Shown: positions 12,864-20,639 of the stretch, in pieces
How the letters are laid out: every line of letters starts with the position of its first letter
Numbering within the stretch: the stretch's first letter is position 1
From: an uncultured Lachnospiraceae bacterium
Lineage (GTDB): Bacteria > Bacillota > Clostridia > Lachnospirales > Lachnospiraceae
Assembly: GCA_947626775.1 (NCBI GenBank)
Contig: CANQTL010000029.1
Coordinates: forward strand, 1 to 42,316
Reading direction: 5' to 3'
DNA length: 42,316 nt
Position numbers and translations under genes: made by a program
Notes under the pieces: generated by a model
Databases searched by the model: none
Told to the model about the DNA's origin: nothing
The model's input: the letters and a program-made list of their open reading frames with translations, nothing else

Positions 12864-13256
12864 TCAAAACCGAATCACTTCCGGCTCATGGGTAAAAGAA
12901 GAAAATGTCGCCGTCGCATTTTTAAAATAAAAGACCTCTGTGTTCCCGTCGTCCGCGGAATACATACTCTGCAAAGACGGATAAGCGTCCAGCATGGCCT
13001 GCCTTGCCTCCCGTCTGTCGTCCTCCACCAGCTCTCCGGCGATGCGAAGCCATTCCCCGTCCTTAAAAGCGCACACCTCCGCTTTCGGATTGGCGTGTAA
13101 CTGTCTGGAGACATTTTTGACCTTGCCGGTCTGAATATAAAGCCTGCCCTCAAAAATATGCGCCGTTCCAAAAGGCCGCACCCTGGGCTGGTCGCCCTCC
13201 ACCGTGGCCAGATAGTAAGTCCCCGCATCCTGCAAAAATTTCGCTGCTCTCTCCAT
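12864..13256 (-). CDS. Pyridoxamine 5'-phosphate oxidase-like flavin-binding protein
   Basis: A 130-aa single split-barrel domain: YYLATVEGDQPRVRPFGTAHIFEGRLYIQTGK is characteristic of the PNPOx-like family (strand, GxPRVRPF, strand, lysine). The C-terminal PEVIRF ending is also typical. These small proteins bind FMN or related flavins and are often reductases of unknown substrate; true pyridoxine biosynthesis is unlikely from size and context. AGGAGGATCACGAAC precedes the ATG. Confidence 0.85.
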   Translation of the reverse strand: MERAAKFLQDAGTYYLATVEGDQPRVRPFGTAHIFEGRLYIQTGKVKNVSRQLHANPKAEVCAFKDGEWLRIAGELVEDDRREARQAMLDAYPSLQSMYSADDGNTEVFYFKNATATFSSFTHEPEVIRF

Positions 13257-13315
13257 GTTCGTGATCCTCCTGTATCATATAGTTTGTTTCTTTTGCTTGT
13301 TCATAGTGTAGTGCC

Positions 13316-13735
13316 TTACTCTTCTATTTGCCCCAAAATAATGTCTATCATCTGCCTTGGTGTAACAACGTACGCGTTCTCTGGAAAATGTCTTATATTG
13401 CCTGTGACAAGGTAAGCGTCCTCCTCTTTTCGTTCTTCCATGACCACTTCATAAAACACTCTATCTTTATGATCCGAAAACGGTATATCCAATTTCTGTG
13501 CATCCACATAGATCCCCAACCGCTCTATCTCACCAACGGCATCCTCAATAATAGCCTGAGTCAGCCGGAATTTCGGACGTGCAAGCACCTCCCGGTATTC
13601 TTTTACAATACGTTGATCCAACAATGGTATAATCGTCCCACTGTAAACAAGTTCCAATACATTGCCGGGAACAGAATCCCATTTCAACATAGCGGAAACA
13701 AGGACATTTGTGTCAATGACCGCATAATATTTCAT
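13316..13735 (-). CDS. PIN-domain toxin
   Basis: The 139-aa protein opens with YYAVIDTNVLVSAML, the first PIN acidic motif, and has further acidic positions in FSDHKDRVFYEVV and the VTGNIRHF segment, which make up the metal site of the PIN ribonuclease fold. ATG 13735 is preferred over an upstream GTG at 13747 because GAGGGG lies just before it. It follows the RelB-like gene by 8 nt, the usual antitoxin-first order. It would cleave RNA when freed from its antitoxin. The PIN family call is solid. The toxin role rests on the pairing. Confidence 0.85.
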   Translation of the reverse strand: MKYYAVIDTNVLVSAMLKWDSVPGNVLELVYSGTIIPLLDQRIVKEYREVLARPKFRLTQAIIEDAVGEIERLGIYVDAQKLDIPFSDHKDRVFYEVVMEERKEEDAYLVTGNIRHFPENAYVVTPRQMIDIILGQIEE

Positions 13736-13743
13736 CCGGCCCC

Positions 13744-14025
13744 TCACTCTCTGGCCGCGGAGATCTCTGCATTGATCTCTTCCAGTGACATTTCAGAGAT
13801 TCCACATTTTTCTGCGATACGGCTGGCAGCCTGCATTGCCTTTAACCCCTTATTTTCCGTTTCCGGCTCCAGCTTCATACGAAACGGAATGCCATTCTCC
13901 TGTATCAGCCTTGACATACACATCCGAAGATAAGTCTGAAGGTCTATGCCAAGCCTTTCACATATTTCAACTGCCTTTATCCGCAACGTTTCTTCTGCTC
14001 TGAACTGAACCAAGGTATTTGCCAT
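13744..14025 (-). CDS. RelB/DinJ-family antitoxin
   Basis: The 93-aa product starts MANTLVQFRAEETLRIKAVEI, the ribbon-helix-helix DNA-binding strand and helix of RelB/DinJ antitoxins, with GIDLQTYLRMCMSRLIQENGIPF as the second helix and conserved IPF end. The C-terminal 40 residues would wrap the toxin. ATG 14025 lies 6 nt after GGGGG; longer starts to 14091 lack a ribosome binding site. It is upstream of, and nearly touching, the PIN toxin. Expected to repress its own operon and neutralise the toxin. Confidence 0.85.
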   Translation of the reverse strand: MANTLVQFRAEETLRIKAVEICERLGIDLQTYLRMCMSRLIQENGIPFRMKLEPETENKGLKAMQAASRIAEKCGISEMSLEEINAEISAARE

Positions 14026-14251
14026 ATTCATCCCCCGCCCTTGTATTTTTCTATTTTCATTATATTCCTGTTTGATTGCATTTGCAATCATTTGTTTCTA
14101 TTTTTCCCCATGAAAAGCAGACTTATGCATCTAATAAATACAGATATTCTCCTAAATTTCTTCACATTCTTGACATAATTTCGACTTTTCAAAATAACTG
14201 CACAGGCCTTCTTGCATAATTTTTAATCTGGCGATACCCATTGAAAACCTG

Positions 14252-14458
14252 CTAGCCACGCTGATACCGCGCATGATACTCTGCATTAATCTGTTCGATT
14301 TCTTTTTTCCCATCTATATAATCCTGATACATGTCAAAAGGATTCCCTCCACCAAGCCAGCAGGAAGAACAGTTTTCACATCCCCCTCCACAATCAAGTG
14401 ACTGTCGGATAATCTGCTCCCGCTCTTCTCTTGTTGTATCCTTAATCAGTAAACTCAT
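14252..14458 (-). CDS. 68-aa small conserved-looking protein with Cys cluster
   Basis: The product (LLIKDTTREEREQIIRQSL, then DCGGGCENCSSC, then MYQDYIDGKKEIEQINAEYHARY) resembles a family of very short Clostridial proteins recalled from Lachnospiraceae genomes, sometimes mislabelled as purine biosynthesis proteins. The four cysteines in 10 residues suggest metal binding. GGAGG precedes the ATG. It lies 57 nt downstream of the TtcA-like gene in the same direction, so it may be co-transcribed. The function is unknown. Confidence 0.6.
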   Translation of the reverse strand: MSLLIKDTTREEREQIIRQSLDCGGGCENCSSCWLGGGNPFDMYQDYIDGKKEIEQINAEYHARYQRG

Positions 14459-14515
14459 AAATAACCTCCTCCGGAATACCCCTCACTCATATAACACGAA
14501 TTCTTTTCCCGCTGC

Positions 14516-15646
14516 TCATTCTGTATCATATCCTTCCAAAAAAGTATGCTTCTCTCCATTTTGCTTATAGGCAACCACTGTGTCCAGATTCACATTTTCC
14601 ACACTCTTAAATATGTTTCCTTCTACATATGGATTGCTCTGCTTTAACGTCCTGATCAGTTCTTTTATCTCTACCCGCTTTGAACGATTTTCCTCATTAT
14701 TGCAAGCGCTGCAGGTATCGGTAAACTTGCAGGCACACTGTATAAAATGGAGTCCGTTGTAATCTCTCCACGCCTTGATAGCCTCTTCCCTGACCAGATA
14801 CAAAGGACGTATCAGTTCCATGCCCTCAAAATTTGTACTGTGAAGCTTCGGCATCATTGTCTGTACCTGTGCGCCGTAAAGCATACCCATGAGAATTGTT
14901 TCAATCACATCATCATAGTGATGTCCCAGCGCAATTTTATTGCATCCCAGCTCCTTGGCAAAATGATACAGATGTCCTCGCCTCATTCTGGCACATAAAT
15001 AGCATGGAGATTTTTCCACATGATATACCGAGTCAAAAATATCCGATTCAAAGACAGTGATTGGTATATTCAGATTCCGTGCATTTTCTTCGATTACCCT
15101 GCGGTTTGCTGCGCTGTACCCCGGGTCCATCACCAGGAACTTTACTTCAAAGTCAAATTTATTATGCCGCTTCAATTCCTGAAAACATTTCGCCATCAGC
15201 ATGGAATCTTTTCCGCCGGAAATACATACCGCTATCGCATCTCCCGGCTTTACCAGTTCATAGGTCGTAATCGCTTTTGTAAATTTAGACCAGATTGTTT
15301 TTTTGAATTTTTTGCGCAGACTCTGCTCTGTATCCTTTGCCTTATCCTGTCTCTGCGCTTCATGCATCCTGTCCATGAGCCACGCAATATATCCGCCGTC
15401 AAGACTCTCCGCATCCAGTCCCTTTTCTCTTAACTTTTCCGCCACCTCATTACTGACTATGCCTCTGCTGCAGCAGATAATCAGTTTTTTGGAAACATCT
15501 GTTTTTTCACTGTTTTCAATCTCCTCAGGTTTTATGGCAACAGCTCCCTCTATCGCTCCATGCTCAATCTCTATCTGACTGCGGATATCTATGATCTGAT
15601 AGGTACTTCCATCCATCTTTTTCATTTCTTCTACCGAAATACCCAT
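14516..15646 (-). CDS. Rhodanese-TtcA fusion: tRNA 2-thiocytidine-type sulfurtransferase
   Basis: The 376-aa protein has an N-terminal rhodanese domain (about 1-95; DIRSQIEIEHGAIEGA and active-site CCSRG at 58-62) joined to a TtcA/TilS-type PP-loop ATPase with SGGKDS at 143-148, CYLC at 215-218, a GHHYDDVIET motif, and a late cysteine cluster (CACKFTDTCSAC). CxxC plus a further Cys is the iron-sulfur ligand set of TtcA. The rhodanese domain would deliver persulfide sulfur to the PP-loop domain, which thiolates C32 of tRNA in characterised TtcA. The fusion puts sulfur donor and transferase in one chain. A perfect sigma-A promoter lies about 100 nt upstream. The substrate is inferred from family. 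Confidence 0.85.
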   Translation of the reverse strand: MGISVEEMKKMDGSTYQIIDIRSQIEIEHGAIEGAVAIKPEEIENSEKTDVSKKLIICCSRGIVSNEVAEKLREKGLDAESLDGGYIAWLMDRMHEAQRQDKAKDTEQSLRKKFKKTIWSKFTKAITTYELVKPGDAIAVCISGGKDSMLMAKCFQELKRHNKFDFEVKFLVMDPGYSAANRRVIEENARNLNIPITVFESDIFDSVYHVEKSPCYLCARMRRGHLYHFAKELGCNKIALGHHYDDVIETILMGMLYGAQVQTMMPKLHSTNFEGMELIRPLYLVREEAIKAWRDYNGLHFIQCACKFTDTCSACNNEENRSKRVEIKELIRTLKQSNPYVEGNIFKSVENVNLDTVVAYKQNGEKHTFLEGYDTE

Positions 15647-15749
15647 ATCAATCCTGCCTCATTTCTTTGCTGCACATTTCTTATATTGAAAACAGCGGAT
15701 GTTATACACCCGCATGTTATTTCTATTTCATATTAAACTGATAGATTTT

Positions 15750-15778
15750 ATTATATATATGAGGCGGCTTTTTGTCAA
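15750..15778 (-). promoter_or_regulatory. Perfect-consensus sigma-A promoter upstream of the rhodanese-TtcA gene
   Basis: On the minus strand TTGACA (15778-15773) and TATAAT (15755-15750) are separated by exactly 17 nt. It is the best promoter match in the window, about 104 nt before the ATG at 15646; the intervening leader has no obvious structured element. Confidence 0.85.
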
Positions 15779-15802
15779 TTCGTTTTTTGAAGCTCTTCTA
15801 TA

Positions 15803-15898
15803 TCAAATATACCGATATGCCGCCGGTACTTCCTGCGGCAGCTTCATCTCAAACGGTATGCTCCGCTGAAGCACGATCTGTGCACCTTTAGTTACTAT
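15803..15898 (-). pseudogene. Remnant of a RelB/DinJ-like antitoxin C-terminus
   Basis: An open stretch of 31 codons without a start, bounded upstream by an in-frame TGA, reads IVLQRSIPFEMKLPQEVP. The IPFEMKLP segment is the conserved end of RelB/DinJ antitoxins, as in the intact one at 13744. Nothing resembling the N-terminal half lies upstream; the GNAT toxin gene ends there instead. It is probably a decayed copy left by insertion or deletion. Confidence 0.45.
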
Positions 15899-15908
15899 TC
15901 AATTTTAC

Positions 15909-16520
15909 TTAAAGCAATCTCAGCAGCTGCACAAGCTCATGCGACTCATCCGTGCTGAATGCGGTCTGTCTGGTGTCAAACTGTGAAAAGCGGTTGTTAC
16001 GGTAAAATGATAACAGTTTTTCCTCGTTTTCCGCTTCTAAAAACACTACCATTCCGCCAAACTCATACTGGGTTTCTTTGATTTTATTCCATGCCAGTTC
16101 AAGAAGTTCTGTGCCAGTAATCATTTCCCCAGCACTTTCTGAATAATTTTTCCCTAATTGCGCAATCAAATACGCCGACATGGTATATGTATCCGATTCT
16201 CTGTCAAGTTCACTAATCCGTAACAGTTTTTTCTTGACAGTATTGCTTACTGTTTCACCACGAACTGTCAACGGTTTTAATGCAAGGGTAAAATACCCCA
16301 GCAGTTTCCCGCCAACAGCAGAAAACACAAGATACGTAACAGATTGGTTTTTCTTTGTAAAATCAACAGAGCTGCACTTTAAAAATTTCTCAACGTCAGG
16401 ATTTACCGGACAAGAAAACTCGGAGAGGATTTGAAAAAGCTCATCCTCTCCAAGTTCAGGATTTTCATTACCAATATACCGACGAATATTGATAATCCTA
16501 TATTTTTTATTTTCTGCCAT
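15909..16520 (-). CDS. GNAT-fold acetyltransferase, probable toxin of a toxin-antitoxin pair
   Basis: The 203-aa protein ends in a GNAT-like module: GGMVVFLEAENEEKLLSFYRNNRFSQF matches the final strand, helix and turn of GCN5-type toxins, and YLIAQLGKNYSE is the acetyl-CoA-binding region. It overlaps the preceding 63-aa gene by 14 nt, with the small gene first. Toxins of this kind (TacT/AtaT type) acetylate aminoacyl-tRNA. The pairing and overlap argue for that role; target is not shown. Confidence 0.75.
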   Translation of the reverse strand: MAENKKYRIINIRRYIGNENPELGEDELFQILSEFSCPVNPDVEKFLKCSSVDFTKKNQSVTYLVFSAVGGKLLGYFTLALKPLTVRGETVSNTVKKKLLRISELDRESDTYTMSAYLIAQLGKNYSESAGEMITGTELLELAWNKIKETQYEFGGMVVFLEAENEEKLLSFYRNNRFSQFDTRQTAFSTDESHELVQLLRLL

Positions 16521-16698
16521 TCGCCTTTTTCCTCATTCTCATAAATTCAAGCAGCTCCGCTTCATCCGTTATTTCGCTTGCGGCTACAGATATATGAACA
16601 GGACGGTTCTTGGCAGATTCCTCAATCGCATTGACAAACATCTCTACCTGTTCCTTGCCGGAAATGACAAAATTTTTCGTGATGCTTGAAGTTGCCAT
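16507..16698 (-). CDS. 63-aa antitoxin partner of the GNAT protein
   Basis: ATG 16698 follows AAAGGAGGCG and is preferred over the longer start at 16719. The product begins MATSSITKNFVISGKEQVEMF and ends in a basic, toxin-binding-like tail (EFMRMRKKANGRK). Its stop overlaps the GNAT start. Size, order and overlap are those of a type II antitoxin; the DNA-binding fold cannot be assigned with certainty. Confidence 0.7.
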   Translation of the reverse strand: MATSSITKNFVISGKEQVEMFVNAIEESAKNRPVHISVAASEITDEAELLEFMRMRKKANGRK

Positions 16699-16945
16699 AA
16701 GAAACGCCTCCTTTATCAATGTGGCTCATTCTAAACATAATTATTCTTTGCTTACTCATACTTTCCCAACTAAATTTTATGATGTTCCCACCGCTTTTGC
16801 AATAAAAATTTTTTGAAATTTTCAGCCATGCAAAAAAGGAATAAAAACATTAAAAAAATATATACCTTTTTCATACTTATTCCCTCTTTAAACGGTCCTT
16901 TTCCTGCGGAACACTACCAACAATATTCACACACCGAACAGGCTC

Positions 16946-18331
16946 TTACTCATGGAGCGTACTGTTTTTGTGTCCTTCAGATATAGCTGCATTTAATTTT
17001 TCCTGTAAATTACCTGCGCATTCTTCAGGAGTAACCGCAAAATTACCGTCTGCATCTTTGATCATAAGCAACGCTATTTCTTTGTAAAATACATTCCTGA
17101 CAGAATTTTCACTTCCCTGCCAGTTCGGGAGATTATGGGTATAATCAACTGAATTTACGGCATTCTGGGAAAACGCCTCCAAAAGCAAAATATCATCTTT
17201 ATATTTTTCCATGACTTTTTTGCTTACAGGGATGCCACCGGCGGAACATTCAAGCCATTTATCGGTTTCATAGAAATATCTTATGAAATCTTTCGCTATT
17301 TCTATTTTTTCGCTGTCGCCGTTATCGAAAATCTCAAATCCATCATTGAAAATCGTGCAGTGATTACCGGGATAATTCACAAAGCCGTATTTTTTAAACG
17401 TATTCGTCTCCTCATTGTAATCTTCTATGACTCTGCTGTACGTTGAACTTCCCAGATTAAAGTTATAAAAAGCAAGCTCGTCCATTTTAAATTTACTGCT
17501 GTTATCGGACATTGTTTTGTAATACGGAACAGGCAGATACCAGCCTGAATCCACACCGTTCTGAAGCCATCTGAGAGCAGAAATAACATCGGGATCGTCA
17601 GCAAGATCAAAATGATTGCTGCTGTCAAACAGATCACCGCCGAAAGCGCGGAGCATCGTCATGATATGCGTATCGCCCTGATTATCTTTTGCGTACATCA
17701 TCATAGGGACTTTCCCATTGCCCTCTTTGGCAAATCCGTCCGCAAGCGTATTCAGTATTTTGGTCCAGTCCTCCATGCTCCAGTTTGAAATCACTTCACC
17801 CTCGTCAATATATTCGCTCAAACCGTACTTTTCAAGCATTTCCCTGTTATATATGAGAATGTTCTCCGAACTCATATAGGGCAGCATATAGAGCTTATTA
17901 TCAAACCGCCCCTGTTCCAGGTAAGCGGGGGATATATCTTCTTTCATTTCCGGCGTAAGGACATCGTCTATCGGAACAACTTTTCCTGTATGGATAAACG
18001 AGCTCATATTAAAAAATCCGTCATATAATATATCGGCCGCATCGCTTTTACCGAAAGAATTTGTGATTGCTTTCGTCTCCTCGCCGCCTTCAAATTCTAT
18101 GACTTTTATTTTAACTTTTTTGTCATATTGCGCTGTAAAGTCCTCGCTCGCGAGTTCCAGAAGCGTGCGGACATTTTTTATATTTTCGTCGGAAAGGCAA
18201 TTCATAGTATAGGAATGAGGTACTTTTATAATAATTTCTTTTTCCGGTTCTTCTGGTCCGGCACAGCCGGAAAGACAGAATGACACTGCTATGATGATCT
18301 GCAGCAAAAATGCACTGATTCTTTTTCTCAT
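16946..18331 (-). CDS. Extracellular solute-binding lipoprotein (ABC family 1 type)
   Basis: The 461-aa protein has a lipoprotein signal with lipobox LSGC (Cys23) and the general layout of carbohydrate-binding family 1 proteins (ADILYDGFFNMSSFIHTGKVVPIDDVL, MLPYMSSENILIYNREML, NGVDSGWYLPVPYY). ATG 18331 is chosen because GGAG lies about 10 nt before it; the longer start at 18373 lies inside the kinase gene. It begins 13 nt after the hybrid kinase stop. No permease or ATPase gene is next to it. It may act as the external sensor of the kinase, or serve a transporter located elsewhere. Confidence 0.85.
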   Translation of the reverse strand: MRKRISAFLLQIIIAVSFCLSGCAGPEEPEKEIIIKVPHSYTMNCLSDENIKNVRTLLELASEDFTAQYDKKVKIKVIEFEGGEETKAITNSFGKSDAADILYDGFFNMSSFIHTGKVVPIDDVLTPEMKEDISPAYLEQGRFDNKLYMLPYMSSENILIYNREMLEKYGLSEYIDEGEVISNWSMEDWTKILNTLADGFAKEGNGKVPMMMYAKDNQGDTHIMTMLRAFGGDLFDSSNHFDLADDPDVISALRWLQNGVDSGWYLPVPYYKTMSDNSSKFKMDELAFYNFNLGSSTYSRVIEDYNEETNTFKKYGFVNYPGNHCTIFNDGFEIFDNGDSEKIEIAKDFIRYFYETDKWLECSAGGIPVSKKVMEKYKDDILLLEAFSQNAVNSVDYTHNLPNWQGSENSVRNVFYKEIALLMIKDADGNFAVTPEECAGNLQEKLNAAISEGHKNSTLHE

Positions 18332-18344
18332 TTTTCCGGTCTCC

Positions 18345-20555
18345 TTATTGAACGCTATGTTTTTCACGATCAATTTCCTCCATTTTGCGCAACAGGGTAT
18401 TGATATCTATCGGCTTTGTCAAAAAGTCGTCCATTCCGCTGCCTAAAGCCTTGTCTCTGTCCTCCTGAAAACTGTTTGCGGTACAGGCGAATATGGTAAC
18501 GGTTTTGGCGTCTTCACGGTCAAGTTCCCTGATCTTTGCCGCCGCATCACAGCCGTCCAGGACAGGCATACGCATATCCATAAGGATTATCTTGAACTCG
18601 TTGGTCTTTGATCCTGCAAAGATCTCCACAGCCTCCTGACCGTTCTGCGCGTGTACAGGGACAAATCCGAACTGGCTCAGTATCTCCATCAGTATTTCCG
18701 CATTCAGTTCGTTATCTTCAGCAACAAGAATTTTCGTTGCCTTGACACCGTTACCAGAATGATCATCCGGTTTTTCAGCTTCATCCAAATTGTTCTTCAG
18801 ATAGTCAGGAATTTCACAAATTTCGGCAGGAATTTCAACCGTAAACGTACTGCCTTTGTTTAATTCGCTCTCTACGCTTATTTCTCCTCCCATTGCATTT
18901 ACAAGCAGCTTGCTGATAGCCATTCCCAAGCCTGTACCTTTGGTGGAGTTGGAGATGCTGCTGCGATCCTGGGTGAATTTATTAAATATTTCATTTAGAA
19001 ATTCCTTACTCATTCCGCAGCCTGTGTCCTCACAGACAAACGTAGTCATAACGTGATTTTCGTCAATCATGCTTTGATTTACCGAAAATCTTATCGTTCC
19101 CCCTGCGGGAGTAAATTTTGCCGCGTTGCCGGCAATGTTCATAAGCACTTGCTTGATATGTACCTCATCGCACCGTATACATGGGACTGTTATATGGATA
19201 TCCTTTATAAATGTAACTCCACGCCCTGTAATATTATCGTACTGCATGGAATAAACGGACTCTGACATTGCTTCGACCAACATCGGGGCGCGGGTAATTT
19301 CCACTTTTCCCGCCTGAAGTTTGGATATATCCAGCACATCGTTTATGAGCGCAAGCAGATATTCTGCCGTATTCTGCGATTTCTTCAGCCACTCTTTGAT
19401 CTGAAGATGTTTCTCCGGCGTATCAATGGCATTCATCATCAGGTAATTTAATCCGACAATACCGTTCAACGGCGTACGGATCTCATGGCTCATATTGGAC
19501 AAGAATTCGCTTTGCGCCTTTTCCTGCGCGTGGGCTATCTGCGTTTTTCTCTGCATAATAAGGGTCAATATGAACGCAATGATGATGACAATGATCGCAG
19601 CGCTCATTGCCGCGATGATAAGCAAAACAAATAATTTTGTCTGGTCTTTCACTACCTTATCATTTATCGACATGATAAAATACCAGTCGACGCTGCTGCT
19701 GTTTAACGGCGCACAGTAGTTCAGTTCACGAACGCCGTTTTTTTCCATATAGAACCAAAATTCTTCGCCTGCAAGTATTTTTTCCTGTACCTCGGCGGGC
19801 GTGAGGCTGGATCTGTCACTGCGTTTCACGATATCAAACAAATTATCAGAAACAGAACTTGCCGCATCTTTTCTGTCCACAACGTATTCGCCTTTTTTAT
19901 CGACTACCGAACTGTAGCCCTGTGTATTGCCTGATTCATCCACATAATTTTCAATGACAAGACCGTCCACAATAGAAGACCTTCTGCAAACGCCTATCAC
20001 GGCATAAACCTCTTTTTGCTCTTCGCCTATTTTGATGCCGGATAATACTTCATCTTTTGGATTGTCCTGCAATCTATAACCGTAAATGACAACTTTATCG
20101 GAACCCATGACAGGAAGCGAATCATAAGCGATGACTTTGTAACTGTCCGTATTTGCGAACAGATCCATATACGGGTAATAATCCGGATCTTCGCTGCCTT
20201 TTCTGTAAGTAATATCGGTATAATAGGAGCCGTCCTCCATCAGCAGATAGACTTTATCGAATGTCGATTCATACGCTTCCAGTCCCAGATATTCGTTTAT
20301 CCGGCTTACCGTTTTCAGTTCCCGGCAGTTTCGTTTCAGTCTTTCGCCTATGCGCTGCTGGTTTTTCCAATTATATTCAATAAACATCGTAATGGTATTG
20401 CGGTCATGCACGGCAACTTCCCTGATGTTGTTGACCGCCGTATCTTCAAGGATATTTCCTGTCACAATGGAATATACATATATCGCCAGAAAAAATACGA
20501 TTATGATGAAAAAAATAAAGAATACATAAAAAGATTTGCTCTTTAGTCGTTTCAT
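18345..20555 (-). CDS. Hybrid sensor histidine kinase with fused receiver
   Basis: 736 residues: membrane span near 9-30, a large external sensor region to about 302 (Cache-like), second span 306-333, then HisKA with NMSHEIRTPLNG (His357), HATPase boxes (NIAGNAAKFTP, CEDTGCGMS, GTGLGMAI), and a receiver domain whose phospho-acceptor is Asp660 (ILMDMRMPVLDG). No output domain follows, so phosphate must be relayed to another protein. The gene is directly upstream of a solute-binding lipoprotein in one operon. A link between the two is suggested by context only. Confidence 0.92.
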   Translation of the reverse strand: MKRLKSKSFYVFFIFFIIIVFFLAIYVYSIVTGNILEDTAVNNIREVAVHDRNTITMFIEYNWKNQQRIGERLKRNCRELKTVSRINEYLGLEAYESTFDKVYLLMEDGSYYTDITYRKGSEDPDYYPYMDLFANTDSYKVIAYDSLPVMGSDKVVIYGYRLQDNPKDEVLSGIKIGEEQKEVYAVIGVCRRSSIVDGLVIENYVDESGNTQGYSSVVDKKGEYVVDRKDAASSVSDNLFDIVKRSDRSSLTPAEVQEKILAGEEFWFYMEKNGVRELNYCAPLNSSSVDWYFIMSINDKVVKDQTKLFVLLIIAAMSAAIIVIIIAFILTLIMQRKTQIAHAQEKAQSEFLSNMSHEIRTPLNGIVGLNYLMMNAIDTPEKHLQIKEWLKKSQNTAEYLLALINDVLDISKLQAGKVEITRAPMLVEAMSESVYSMQYDNITGRGVTFIKDIHITVPCIRCDEVHIKQVLMNIAGNAAKFTPAGGTIRFSVNQSMIDENHVMTTFVCEDTGCGMSKEFLNEIFNKFTQDRSSISNSTKGTGLGMAISKLLVNAMGGEISVESELNKGSTFTVEIPAEICEIPDYLKNNLDEAEKPDDHSGNGVKATKILVAEDNELNAEILMEILSQFGFVPVHAQNGQEAVEIFAGSKTNEFKIILMDMRMPVLDGCDAAAKIRELDREDAKTVTIFACTANSFQEDRDKALGSGMDDFLTKPIDINTLLRKMEEIDREKHSVQ

Positions 20556-20598
20556 AAATTCACAGCCTTCTCATAAGTATCTTAAACAGTGTGACAAA

Positions 20599-20626
20599 GG
20601 GGCTCACCAGTCACCCGGTGAACCCC
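20599..20626 (-). terminator. Hairpin after ppdK
   Basis: GGGGCTCACC (20599-20608) pairs with GGTGAACCCC (20617-20626) with one mismatch; on the minus strand it is followed by TTTGTC. It lies 14 nt after the ppdK stop and separates it from the kinase gene. Confidence 0.65.
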
Positions 20627-20639
20627 CTGACGCTCAATC

